Shown here one piece after another: positions 29,856 through 40,240 of a stretch of 64,000 bases of DNA. The stretch's first letter is position 1; each line of letters starts with the position of its first letter. The translations under genes were made by a program, and so were the position numbers. The notes below the pieces were generated by a model, which was given only the letters and a program-made list of their open reading frames with translations, did no database searches and was not told where the DNA came from. Location: the NCBI GenBank assembly GCA_037576195.1, contig CM075101.1, positions 11,346,001-11,410,000 on the forward strand, in the 5' to 3' direction. Origin of the DNA: Phytoseiulus persimilis (lineage: Eukaryota; Arthropoda; Arachnida; Mesostigmata; Phytoseiidae).

Positions 29856-31139
29856 CCAGGTCTATTCCTATGAAAGTGCACACATTTTTTCTGGCAATTT
29901 TTTCTTATCGATCCAACGCAAAGAGACTGAGATCATTCGAAGTAGCTGCCCTCACTAGCCGCACACTTCGCCCATCTGTCGACTAGGCCGCGGATGCCCT
30001 TGCGGTAGAAGGCTCCACCGTTGGACTCAAACCAAGATTCGAGCCATTTCTCCAACTCGTCAAAGTTTGGAAAGTGAGTGTCTTTCATCACATGGCCCAA
30101 GGAGGCGAACACGTGGTAGTCTGACGGAGCCAAGTCAGGAGAATATGGCGGATGGGTTAGCTGTTCCCAGCGAAGACCGGCGAGAGTTTCCCGAGTAGAT
30201 TTGGATGTGTGAGCCAGGGCGTTGTCGTGGAGCAAAATCGTTCGTTGTTTCCTGGTGGCGAGATGCGGTCGTTTCTCTGCTTCCGCGCGGGTCAAATCGA
30301 TGAGTTGTTGCTGGTAGCATGCTGTATCGACCGTTTCACCTGGTTTCAGGAGCTCGAAGTAGATCACGCCCTCCTGGTCCCGTTAAACACGCAGCATCGT
30401 CTTTCTTCCGAACTTGTTCGGCCCTGCAGTCGGAGGACCTGATTCCCCCGGGTTCACCCACGCTGCTTTTCGCGCTGGCTTGTCGTACAACACCCACTTC
30501 TCATCGCTGGTTACGATCAAGTGCAGGAAACCTTTTCTTTGTTGCCGCAAGAGCAGTTCTTGGCAAATGATCAAACGGGTGTTTTCTGCCCTTCTGATAA
30601 CTCATGGGGGACCCAGCGCCCGACCTTCCGGACCTTCCCCAAAGCCTTGAGTCGCTTCGGAAGGGCTGACTGAGTCACATCCAGCTGAGCGGCGAGCTCC
30701 TCTTGGGTCTGGGCACTGTCTTCCTCCAGCAAACGCTCCAAGTCCTGTTCTTTGAACTTTTTTGTGGTCTTCCCCAAGGTTCATTCTCAAGAACGACATC
30801 GCCTTCTTTGAACCTCCCGTACCAGTTGTAACACATTCTCCGGCCTAGGGCATGCTCGGGATAGGCTTGAACGAGCAGTTTGTGGGCTTCACTCGCTGAT
30901 TTCCCCAATCGGAAGAAGGTCAAAAGCGATGCCCGCAAATCGCGGGGTGACGGCACGTAATCGCTCATGTTCGAACGTACACCGAAAATCACAGCGAACT
31001 CTACGTGCCAATTTGATTCAGGCGCTGGAAAGCTCAACCATGCAGTGAACAACACAGCCAATCTGGCGCGAAAATTTGACCCACAGGCTACTTCAGCGCC
31101 ATTCGAACAAAGAGTGCACTTTTATGGGAATAGACCTGG
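29856..31139 (-). mobile_element. mariner transposon, 1.28 kb, complete ends
   Basis: Inverted terminal repeats of about 27 bp begin CCAGGTCTATTCC at both ends, with two or three differences between them. Each end is flanked by TA (29854-29855 and 31140-31141), the standard target duplication of the family. The size (1284 bp) and the DD34D transposase match mariner. The ends look competent to be mobilised in trans, but the internal gene is broken. Confidence 0.95.
29933..30968 (-). pseudogene. mariner transposase, frameshifted (DD34D)
   Basis: DD-D transposase that cuts and pastes its own element. The first Met (30968) starts MSDYVPSPRDLRASLL, followed by the N-terminal helix-turn-helix including MCYNWYGRFKEGD. 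The catalytic aspartates are seen in TSDEKWVLY (near 30510), LLHDNALAHT (near 30225) and LAPSDYHVF (near 30120), with 34 residues between the second and third. The breaks are frameshifts near 30780 and 30570 and an in-frame TAA at 30383-30385. Everything else is in good order, so the copy is young or recently inactivated. Confidence 0.93.
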
Positions 31140-31313
31140 TATAGACTACTAGCGCCGGTCACGTCTTCGCGGGTGCCAGTTTCGGGTGTCTGGCTCCTTC
31201 GGGTGCGCTCTGAGGTCGTATAGAAACCAAGTACCTGGCGCGCCACTGGTATCAGCAAATTAGCAGCACACCAGCCCACAGGGACACAGGACGAATCAGT
31301 GGTGCTATCTCTG

Positions 31314-31492
31314 ACAAGGGAAGGTTCTGAATTGTACAACTCCGATTCCGACCAGATAGATTGCGATCAGTAGGCCTACCAGAGACATGAAAAACGGCTG
31401 ATGAAACTTTTCCCAATGGGCCGTCGTTTCCGAGCAACAACACCCTCGAGACTTTAAATTCAACATGGGCCCCTATGGGAGCCTGTCGGATT
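31314..31492 (+). repeat. Left terminal inverted repeat of the 4.9-kb element
   Basis: Pairs with 36073-36251 in reverse complement. Scattered substitutions and one or two single-base gaps are visible. Confidence 0.85.
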
Positions 31493-31599
31493 TGTGGGGG
31501 CCAAGGCCACGCAAGCTCTAAAAATCGTTGTGAACGGTTCCGGCTGCCGGGCCATGTCTTGGAAATCGCACCAAGTTTCGGTGGTGCCACCAAAGACGG

Positions 31600-33166
31600 A
31601 CGAAAAATGAAACGAACTATCAGTTTCAAATCAATGAAAATTTCATGTGGAAACACTCGCAACACAAAATACTCTGGCAATGTGCGCATCAAAGGAATGG
31701 TACAAGAATGCAGTTCGGCGTTACGCAATCACCGTCGAATTCGGGAAGAAGCTCGGACATAGACAAAAATGGCACTACGGGCACGTCGAAGCCGCCTAAC
31801 GGCCAAGCACAAAGCCAATGAGGACGGAACAATGGACTCTGATATTGATTGTGTATCAACGAATGCATCCGTAGGACGTCATTCCTTTGGTCCACGCGGA
31901 AGTTGTACAAAAAACAATGTTCAGTTAGTCTCTCGGCAAAATGTTTCCAGAGTCGGAAACAATAAAGATCGAGAGGTCGCACGAAGCTCCTTTAACCGGC
32001 AGGGAAAACTTTCACTGCGACGACTTTCCGCGGGATGCTGTAGAGTTCTTGATCGTTGTGGCCTCCCAACGAGTCGACAAACAGGACACATCTGTTGTCA
32101 TGCAAGCGATCCACGATGTCCTTGAAGACGGTCTGACTCCACATGCGGACAAGCTCTTTCGTCAACTTTTCCGATTTTGTGCAGGTCACATACAGATAAT
32201 TCGGCATGGAGGCCGCCACGATCGGATCGAATTGATTGCCCAAATTGATTTGAACTTCCAGTTTGGGTTGGCATCAATGCAGTCCGGGATCCGACAGATT
32301 TGCCCGAACGTGAACAGTCCTTGCGGTCCTCCCATGTCCAGGTTTTCGATCAGAGGCTCGTAATCGTCGCCATGGCCGTACGACTCGTACAGTTCCTGGA
32401 CCTCCTCAACGTCTACGGAATCTTTGTCCGCGAACTTCTTCATCGCTGACACGATATCAGCCGCTAGTTTCTTCTCGATCTCCCGGGTGTCTTCTCGAGC
32501 ACTTGAGGCGATATGCAAGGACTGCAGCTGTTGCTGAATCAGCGACACCAATCCATTGACTCTGATCGACATCACACTGACTGCTTTAACAACTTTCTTG
32601 GTTTCGAACAGGAATCTCACCAAAGCTCCAGGTAATGCCACAGAAAAAAAACCGAGCGCGTGGAGAGTGCAGACAATCCATATATATAAAAGACACCGGC
32701 CGGACTAACTTGTGATCCGAATAAAGGCCGCAGCAGCGGCTTGGAGCTCGACGAAACCTCGCATACTCACGCGGAATCGGCCCCGAATGGTTATAGGCCG
32801 CCTGATACTTTTCTTGAAAACCTCTGGAGGCCGGAATACGGAAGAAACTTGACATCTTCCTTGTCGCCGGCCGCAGTATCTTCCAGTCCGAAAGGGCGCG
32901 CCTCGCCCAGCCGCTTCGGCTGTGGCTGTGTTTTCCACGGCTACTACAAACCGAGAAAACTCGGTAACTTTGTCGTTGCGTGTTGAAGAATTGCTCTGTC
33001 CGAAAGGCCTAATGTCTGCACCGCGATTCGAGTGCGTTTGTTCGTTTATCGTGTCTGACGGCGCTCGCATCGAGCTGCTCGCTTCGTGAAGCTCGGCCGT
33101 CGCTTGACGCCCCAGAGCCCGTGACGACACGGTGCACAGCGAGGAAACTCGGACGGCTGCCCGCAC
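31600..33166 (-). pseudogene. DDE transposase relic of the 4.9-kb element
   Basis: Probable transposase of the surrounding element. The longest preserved frame (32641 downward) contains a helical segment rich in K/E/D and then ENLDMGGPQGLFTFG, a plausible first-aspartate block. After a frameshift near 32220 it reads VLFVDSLGGHNDQEL (second aspartate). After another near 31995 it reads VRPLDLYCFRLWK, resembling the QPLD third-aspartate block of pogo/CENPB-like transposases. A short cysteine-rich tail near 31730 may be a degenerate zinc finger. An upstream minus frame (32774-33166) ends at a GTGAGT donor and may be a 5' exon. At least two frameshifts make it non-functional. The family assignment is inference. 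Confidence 0.55.
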
Positions 33167-34181
33167 GATACGAGGAGTGCTCAGGTCGCCTTGCTTCTAA
33201 GCACGGTAAGGTTCACCTGCGACCTCCACGGCCCGATCGTCAACGCTCTTCCGCCGTTGCGGACATCCACACCATTTCATAACTTCGAGGTAAATGTGGA
33301 CCGTGATTGATGTGAACCGCACCGTGGATCTCATCGCGGTCAAGCCTGAACTAGCTGCAGTGCAATTGATCAACTGCAAAGATGGGCGTCCCAGAAAAGG
33401 AAGCAACCTCTCTCAAGTACTCAGCTATTCCGAGAGACGGCAAATCCTACTTCAGATCCTTCAAGTGCGAGAGATCAATCATAAGCTCATGTTATCAACG
33501 ATGACAGATACAGTTGACGCTGTTGACAGCGATCATGACGCCCTGAGCCACCTGAACCGAGAGTTCGGAGGAGAGAGCGCCAATCATGGTTATGAAGAAC
33601 TTCAAACATTGCGTCCATTCAGTTAGATCGAAGGCCTGAACCCCCGCAAAGAAGAGACCCTCGACCGAATAAATCGATACCGACTAAAGCATTACTAAGT
33701 ACGTTGCGGATAAAACCATATCGATCTTGTGCGAGATCCTCTGGGTGATCTGCATGGTGGTCGAACCCTCTCCGTCGGGAAGGTCGTCGATGGACGAAAC
33801 GCGAAATCCAGGAATAGTCAATTAAATCTAGAACGTCCCCAAACCTCATCCTGGATTTGCCCAGAGAACAATTCGAGACAAATCACCTCGTACATGAAAG
33901 GGTCCCCCCGAGGAGAATGATCGCGATAGGAGAATGAAAGCATGATGAATGAAGCAGATCGACCTCGGAATCACATCCATGAAGCCTAAAAAGTATGGTC
34001 AGAGGAAAAATATGATTCAGGCCGGGGCGGAATTCTCTTCGAGAAGTCTCCGTGGGGCACGGATTCGAATACCTAGAGGAATTTCCATGATGCCGGGATA
34101 ATCCCAATGGGGAGAGACAACTACGCTCAGATGCTATTCGTGTCCGAAATCTGCCCCGGAAAGAGTTCTGGAGTTCAAATA

Positions 34182-34630
34182 TTGGGTGGATGCAAAAGTT
34201 CTGGGCCCCTAATTTCAATCGCTCATAACTCCGCTCCCAGGAGGCGCAGAAAGATAATAAAATATGTGCGGAATTTAGTCAGCTTTCAGATGGAATCAAT
34301 TGCAGTGCTCTTCCAAGAGCACTGTGCTTACAGGAGCGATTTTACTGAGAGGGTCGAAATTCGGAAGATCGCGATTTTGCAGTTCCGGCGAAACTAAGAT
34401 TATGACCCCCTATTTTCTCTTCAGAATCATAAAGTTCTTCGGAAAATAAGCGGTTTCAAAAAAAAATTGAGCATTTTGGCCACGACAAAGCGGAGATATC
34501 GGCTCCCGAAGATTCGATTTTTTTGTGATTTTTTGGTGACCTCTTTTCCGCCAATTGAATGGTCTCATGGATAGGATACGCTGGAATTGCCCGGGAAACG
34601 CTCGGGAGCCTCTTGAAAATGTTTTCTCAA
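34182..34630 (+). repeat. Left arm of the nested long inverted repeat
   Basis: Matches 35385-35829 in reverse complement across essentially its whole length. Confidence 0.9.
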
Positions 34631-34894
34631 TACTTTTTGTCGTTGTTCGCCTTGCAAGAGGAGACCTTAGAATCAGAGTCGGATTGTCGGAATCATTTTC
34701 GTCTCTCCAGCGACGGAAGAGTCATTTCACTGCGGTGACACCATTGTACAAAACACTCTTCATTTTCCTTTATTCGGGTATATACCCGCCCTGTCTGTCG
34801 ACAATTTCTCTCCATCAATCAGGAAGTTTCTCAATACCTCTTCGTAAGAATTCTGGCGTTCTCACCCTTTCGAAGAAATGAACCAAATGGTTCC

Positions 34895-35110
34895 TCACCG
34901 CGCGAACGTCATTGAACGACCTGATCGTGGCTCATCGTTCAGGTCCTGGTTGCCGTCTCGGAACTTGGCGAACCACCTCTTCACTGTGGAAAGAGACGGA
35001 GTGGCTTCACGGAACACGGGTTCCATTTGCCGCTTCGTCTCCGCCGCTGAATTCCCCTTGAGGAACTCGTAGAGCATTGCGCTCCGGATCAGTTGATCTC
35101 GGTTGGCCAT
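34895..35110 (-). pseudogene. Mariner/SETMAR-type transposase, N-terminal DNA-binding fragment
   Basis: ATG at 35110 begins MANRDQLIRSAMLYEFLKG. It continues through STVKRWFAKFRDGNQDL to DEPRSGRS, the typical N-terminal helix-turn-helix and linker of mariner/SETMAR transposases. The frame stops shortly after, and no DD-D catalytic blocks follow before the left arm begins. The catalytic part has been deleted. Confidence 0.8.
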
Positions 35111-35384
35111 TCCGGGATGATGGCTAGAGTTTCTGAAACTTCTACGAACTTCACGGGAAACAGGAAAGATTCGGTGCTGCAATGAGCGCGTTGGAAGAAC
35201 CTGTTGGTCGTCGCACGAATGGAACGATACTGAAAATGGAATCCCAATCTCTCTCGTCCCCAGCGTCGGTTCTCGTAGCCTAACATTCGAGAACGTGACA
35301 TTTTGTGAGAAAGCCAGCAAGTTCTCTGTGCCGGAGCAATCGAACTCATCGTCTCGGAGGGAAGACGGAGGGGATCACTCTGTG

Positions 35385-35829
35385 TTGAGAAAACATTTTC
35401 AAGAGGCTCCCGAGCATTTCCAGGGCAATTCCAGCGTATCCTATCCATGAGACCATTCAATTGGCGGAAAAAAGGTCACCAAAAAATCACAAAAAAATCG
35501 AATCTTCGGGAGCCGGGAATCGTGGCCAAAATGCTCAATTTTTTTCGAAACCGCTTATTTTTTGACGAACTTTATGATTCTGAAGAGAAAATAGGGGGTC
35601 ATAATCTTAGTTTCGCCGGAACTGCAAAATCGCGATTTTCCGAATTTCGACCCTCTCAGTAAAATCGCTCCTGTAAGCACGGTGCTCTTGGAAGAGCACT
35701 GCAATTGATTCCATCTGAAAGCTGACTAAATTCCGCACATTTCGCATATTTTATTATCTTTCTGCGCCTCCTGGGAGCGGAGTTATGAGCGATTGAAATT
35801 AGGGGCCCAGAACTTTTGCATCCACCCAA
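35385..35829 (-). repeat. Right arm of the nested long inverted repeat
   Basis: Reverse complement of 34182-34630. Confidence 0.9.
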
Positions 35830-36072
35830 TATGAACTCCAGGTTGACCCAGAGCCACTCGAAGAAGAATCACCTAGAAAAGCACTCCTTCTCCCGTCGCC
35901 ATGATCTGGGGCATATTTTGAGCCCCGAGCGGAGGAAGTTTGTCGACCCCCGCCGCGGACGAACCACCTCGGATGTCGCAGCGAAGCGCGATAGGGTACG
36001 CTAGTTTGTTTATGAAATTGAAACCAGCGCTGTGGTGACACCACCGTCGATTGGCGCGATTTCCGGACATTC

Positions 36073-36251
36073 CAATCCGGCAGGCTCTCATAGGAGCCCA
36101 TGTTAAATTTCAAATTTGAGGGCTGTGTAGCTCGGAAACGACGGTCCATTGGGAAAAGTGTCATCAGCCGTTTTTCATATCTCTGGTAGGCCTACTGATC
36201 GCAATCTATCTGGTTGGAATCGGAGTCTTACAATTCAGAACCTTCCCTTGT
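36073..36251 (-). repeat. Right terminal inverted repeat of the 4.9-kb element
   Basis: Reverse complement of 31314-31492. Confidence 0.85.
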
Positions 36252-37192
36252 GAGAGAACCGACTGGGAGTACGGGAAAGCTGTGGTCGGGGGTGGAACAG
36301 CATCGTAAAGACGCTGCGGAAGGAACTAAGATCGAAGTCAAGATGCTCCTTCTGGGGTTTTCGGCCTGCAGTTTTTCTATTGCGCGTTGACGGATCACAG
36401 AAGAACATTCCGGTTCCTCCGTAGAATACGGCTCGATTTTGATGAGACTCCGCGATCTGACAGAGAGTGGGCGGCTGTGGCGTCAGTTAAGACCGTGTCC
36501 CTGAGCCTGGAATGGAGTCACTTACCCCTCTCTTCATTAGGCCAGCCTCAGTCCTGAAACTGTTTTCTCATTTGGTTCATTGGTACTCGTTGTTATGGTC
36601 AAATAGACTCTGCAATCACCTATTCAGTGTACAAGAAGTATGTCGATCCTGGAATCACCCCCCAGGCCCGGGGAAGTATTGTCAGATCGGTCCCGCGAAA
36701 CCGTCGCAGTTACCATTGGTTACGCTCTGAGCGAGTTCCATGAGCAGTCGGAAAGATGTTCGGCTGATGATCCTCACCAGTTTTCCGAATATTGGCTAAC
36801 AACCCAGCCATTGGCCCTTTCTGGGAAAGGGCACAGCTGGCTGAGTTTGTTGGATAACGTATACTTAGATAGATAGAAACTCTCTAATTCTCGAAGGGTT
36901 TTCAAGACCTCGACGCATGACAGCAACGACGTTAACGTCGACGAGAGCCTCGGCACCGTGGGTGATTTTGGACTGTGATTTGGAAAATTTCAATGTTTCG
37001 GTATTCTCCAAAAGTTCGAAATAGTCTTCCCCGGAGCTCACTTCTGGATGGTCCGGAAGCTTTGAAATTTCTGTCATCCCTGGTGCTATGTCTCGTTAGT
37101 CCTTACCGTATAGCGAATATTGAAAGCTGGCCTGGTTCTGCTTTTCCCGAACCTTTCGTAGAAAATCTCAAGTCTCAGGTATGTTATTAGCA

Positions 37193-38070
37193 ATGCCCAA
37201 AGTGTACCAGAGACTGAAAGGATCGGCCCGTCGAGGGAAGTATGAGCCCGAAGAGCTCGACTTGGCACTGGCAGATGCGCGGAGTGGGGAATTGAGCCTC
37301 AACGAGACCGCCGATAAATATCCAGTGCCGCGAGCAACGTTGCAATTCTTATTCATGATGAAAAGCCGCAAGCCGTATGGAGGACAGACTGCCCTTTCTG
37401 TTAAAGAGGAGGCTGCGCTGGAATGAATGTGTGGGTCTCTGCGCGGATTGGGGGTTTCCCGTGACCAGAAGTGTTCTGAATAATATCTTGCAGGGATTTT
37501 GAAGAGACGGAATCGACACATCGCCAAGCTTAGAGGTGGCATTCCTGGCGACGACTGGGTGACAGGATTCTTGAAACGGCATCCGAACCGGATGGAACGA
37601 TCCGGCGAGAACGTAAGCAGGACTCGGGCTCGTATATCGGAAGCGGACGTCCTAGCCTGCTTCAAGAATTTAGAAAAGCTACTGGAGGGAATACCAGCGG
37701 CAAATATTGTGAGCTATGATGAGACAGGGTTTTCCGACGACCCAGGGAGATTGAGAGCGATATTCCGCCGCGGTGCACGGAAAGCTGAGGTGGTCGAAGA
37801 CCAATCGAAATCGCAGTTCAGCGTCACGTTAGCGATCGCAGTTAAAAGCAAGATGCTTCCTCCGTACGCAATCTACGAGGCCAAACATCTCCGCGAGTCG
37901 TGGTCAGAGGGAGGGCCACCGAGGGCTTTCTATGACGCCGCCGAAAGCGGATGGTTCACTCTGAAAGCCTTTGAGAATTGGTTCACCCAAGTTGCGGTAC
38001 CCTACTTCCGGAGACTTGGCGGTGAAAAAGCTCTAATCGGAGACAGCTTACCCAGCCATCTGTCGTAAGG
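37193..38070 (+). pseudogene. pogo/Tigger-like transposase (CENP-B-type HTH plus DDE), broken
   Basis: ATG at 37193 begins MPKVYQRLKGSARRGKYE, followed by ELSLNETADKYPVPRATL, a psq/CENP-B type helix-turn-helix. An in-frame TGA at 37424 and two compensating frameshifts near 37455-37500 interrupt the linker. Then comes WVTGFLKRHPNRMERS (second HTH), NIVSYDETGFSDDPG (first catalytic Asp) and EKALIGDSLPSHLS (second Asp). The third aspartate block is missing or lost after a stop at 38066. The ends of this element were not found. It lies between the 4.9-kb element and the palindrome. Confidence 0.85.
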
Positions 38071-38675
38071 TGAAAGATATCGACGGCGTTGAGATCGAAG
38101 TCAAGTCCTTTAGATGCCATCAGGGCTCCAAGCAAGATTATTTCACAAGCAAGGCCCACAAGTTCCTGATGTGGTCTCCCTGGAGGCTATAGCCCCCTCG
38201 AATTCTATCCGATATGGGAATTTATTTCGATTCCAAGCTCTTGATGAGGCGTATATTTCCGCATTTTTATTTCTAGATTCAGATCGGTGTCGCGGTCCGA
38301 AATTCGGCAGGGTTCATGGAAGCCACGACGAGTAACAGCTCGTAGGAGTCGCGAGAAATCAAAGATTCTCTTCCGAAGCAAGAGCCGTTCGCGGCGATGA
38401 CTTTCCCCAGTGTGCTGCGGAAGCCGAGTTGTCGGCGCGTTTTCAGGCGGAGACATAAAATGAGCGCGCGGTGACTTTTGAGCTGAAAAAAATAGTTGTC
38501 GGATCGAACCGATTACTTTTGTTTTCGGGTAGTGTGGCTCGAAATAAGAAACTATCGCCATGAGTGAAATTTCCGTAATCGGCTTCCCTGAGGAGTTACG
38601 GGGAGGCGAAGAAGTCTCAAGCTAGGGTTAAATGTACGTAGCGGTCAAATATGAAAAATCGCTCAAAGGGTCCGG

Positions 38676-38812
38676 CCGGTTAGGTGCGCCACCTCGACGG
38701 ATTCTCCTGAAAACAGCAGGATCGTGTTCCCTGAGTGGAAGAACGGATTCCTGAAGTTTCCAGCCTTTTCCGATACCTAGATCCAAATCTATTAACATGA
38801 ATCGGAAATAGT
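38676..38812 (+). repeat. LINE fragment, opposite orientation to the RT copy
   Basis: About 135 bp matching the reverse complement of 42330-42460, the segment just upstream of the RT-encoding frame of the LINE at 40.2-42.5 kb. Both can be read with a shared peptide pattern (KQQDRVP then SLFRYLD), so this is a broken piece of the same LINE family in the opposite direction. Confidence 0.7.
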
Positions 38813-39263
38813 TCATTTAAATCCGCATGGTCAAGATCGGACTTAAAATCGTTATATCTTGGAAAGCGCCAGGCGTGCAGCGTCGAACGACAACTTTTTG
38901 AAACGCTCTTCTCAAGTGCTATTTTTTCATATAGCCAGTGATCAGATCGCATGATTTCAAAGGCGAGAGTTTCTTAATTCAGATGTTACACCCTTCCCGT
39001 GGCCGGCCAAGGATCGGCGAAAACCAGAATGTAGCTCCGAGTGCCCTCTTCCGACTCGAAAAGTTTCATTCAAATCGAAGCTTGGCCTTCGGACTCATCG
39101 CTCCGAGTAGATAACCGACCAGACCCCTCTTTGACTCTGGGGTCCGGAAATTCGACCTAAACGCGCTTAAAACGTTCAAAAGACTGCAAAAATCGCTGAG
39201 CCACACCGGGGAGTTTTTCTACCTCCTTCTTTTTCTCTCCTGAGGGGTCCTTAACCCTCGAGA

Positions 39264-39497
39264 TTGCTCTCTTCCGATCTTTACTCGGGATCGGCGAACG
39301 ATGCGACGATCTTGAGGGCTGTCTTGAGGAACCCCGCCCTCTTGTCCCTCCTGAGACCGAACGACGCTCTGGTCGTCGACCGTGGATTCAGAGACTCCGT
39401 AGACTTCATGCGAAGTCTCGGATTCCGAGTTTCCATGCCAGCCATGAAAGGGAAAAGGAAGCAGTTGCTGCACAACGAAGCCAACGCCTCCCGCTGA
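39264..39497 (+). pseudogene. DDE_4/Harbinger-like transposase fragment, left arm
   Basis: Plus-strand frame with SGSANDATILRAVLRNP, then ALVVDRGFRDSVDFMRSLG and PAMKGKRKQLLHNEANASR. The VVDRGFRD block resembles the central catalytic region of DDE_4 (IS5/PIF-Harbinger-like) transposases. It stops at 39497, where the right-arm copy remains open. Confidence 0.65.
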
Positions 39498-39529
39498 TCG
39501 AACGAAGATCCGGTGGATTGTTGAAGCAA

Positions 39530-39825
39530 TACACGGCCGAATCGCTGAACGGTACGGCGATATTCTCTAGATACACCAATGGTTTGGCCTTTTGGGAGCA
39601 TCTTTTTGTCGACAGCGTTGTGTAGGAGTTTGAACCGTTGAGAGATTCGGCCGTGTCCCGCTTCAACAATCCACCGGATCTTCGTCGCCAATCGGGAGGC
39701 GTTGGCTCCTTCGTGCGCCAACTTCTTCATTTTCTCCTTCATGGTTGGTATGAAAACTTGGAGTCCGAGACTTTGCATGAAGTCCACGGAGTCTCTGAAT
39801 CCACGGTCGACGACCAGGGTTCCTC
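39530..39825 (-). pseudogene. DDE_4/Harbinger-like transposase fragment, right arm
   Basis: Minus-strand mirror of the left-arm fragment: TLVVDRGFRDSVDFMQSLG, MKEKMKKLAHEGANASR, then IRWIVEAGHGRISQRF. It runs on through the loop (LLHNAVDKKMLPKGQ), so it keeps a little more of the C-terminus than the left copy. Divergence from the left copy shows that the duplication is not recent. Confidence 0.65.
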
Positions 39826-40240
39826 AAGACAGCCCTCACGATCCCGAGTGGAAATCGGATGAAAGCGGTCTCGAGGGTCGAGGATCCCTCAGGAGAGAAA
39901 ATTAGGAAGAAAAAAACTTCCTGGATGGCTCAGCGATTTTTGCAGTCTTTTGAACGTTTCCAGCGGGTTTGGGTCGAATTTCCGGACTCTAAAGTCAATG
40001 AGGGGTCTGGTCGGTTACCTACTCGGAGCGATAACTCCGAAGGCTAAGCTGGATTCGCCGATTCTTGGCCGGCCACGAACTACGAACCATCTGAATTGAT
40101 AAGTCTCGATTTTTAATGCCTTCGAAATTAAGCGATCTGAACACTGGCTATATATGTAGTTGTCGTTCGACGCTGTACACCCAGCGGGTCTCGAGATACA
40201 ATGATTTTAAGTTTTCTCTTGACCATGCGGATTTAATTTT

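Larger units (their letters stand above)
34182..35829 (-). mobile_element. Mariner-like element with about 445-bp inverted repeats, nested
   Basis: Each end starts TTGGGTGGATGCAAAAG and is preceded by TA on the outside (34180-34181, 35830-35831). The left arm runs to about 34630 and the right arm begins about 35385. They match in reverse complement with roughly 97 % identity by eye, apart from a small tandem gain near the ATTTCGCATATT stretch. Between the arms lies only the N-terminal part of a transposase, so the element is internally deleted and non-autonomous. It sits inside the 4.9-kb element. Confidence 0.85.
31314..36251 (-). mobile_element. 4.9-kb DNA transposon with about 180-bp terminal inverted repeats
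   Basis: The first 180 bp (31314-31492) reappear inverted at 36073-36251 with about 90 % identity by eye, starting ACAAGGGAAGGTTCTG at both outer ends. The interior holds a DDE-type transposase relic on the minus strand (31.6-33.2 kb). A second element with its own long inverted repeats (34182-35829) is inserted in the right half. Without it the host element is about 3.3 kb. The family is not certain. The QPLD-like third-aspartate block favours a pogo/Tigger-like relative. Confidence 0.8.
38817..40236. mobile_element. 1.42-kb palindromic element of two head-on DDE_4-type transposase fragments
   Basis: Left arm (38817 to about 39550) and right arm (about 39637 to 40236) are reverse complements with moderate divergence and some indels, separated by an 80-90 bp loop. 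The outer ends read TTAAATCCGCATGG in both directions, so the flank may be a TTA/TAA or TTAA target. Each arm ends in a converging C-terminal fragment of the same transposase. The unit therefore looks like a fold-back duplication of one element end plus part of its gene. Confidence 0.8.
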
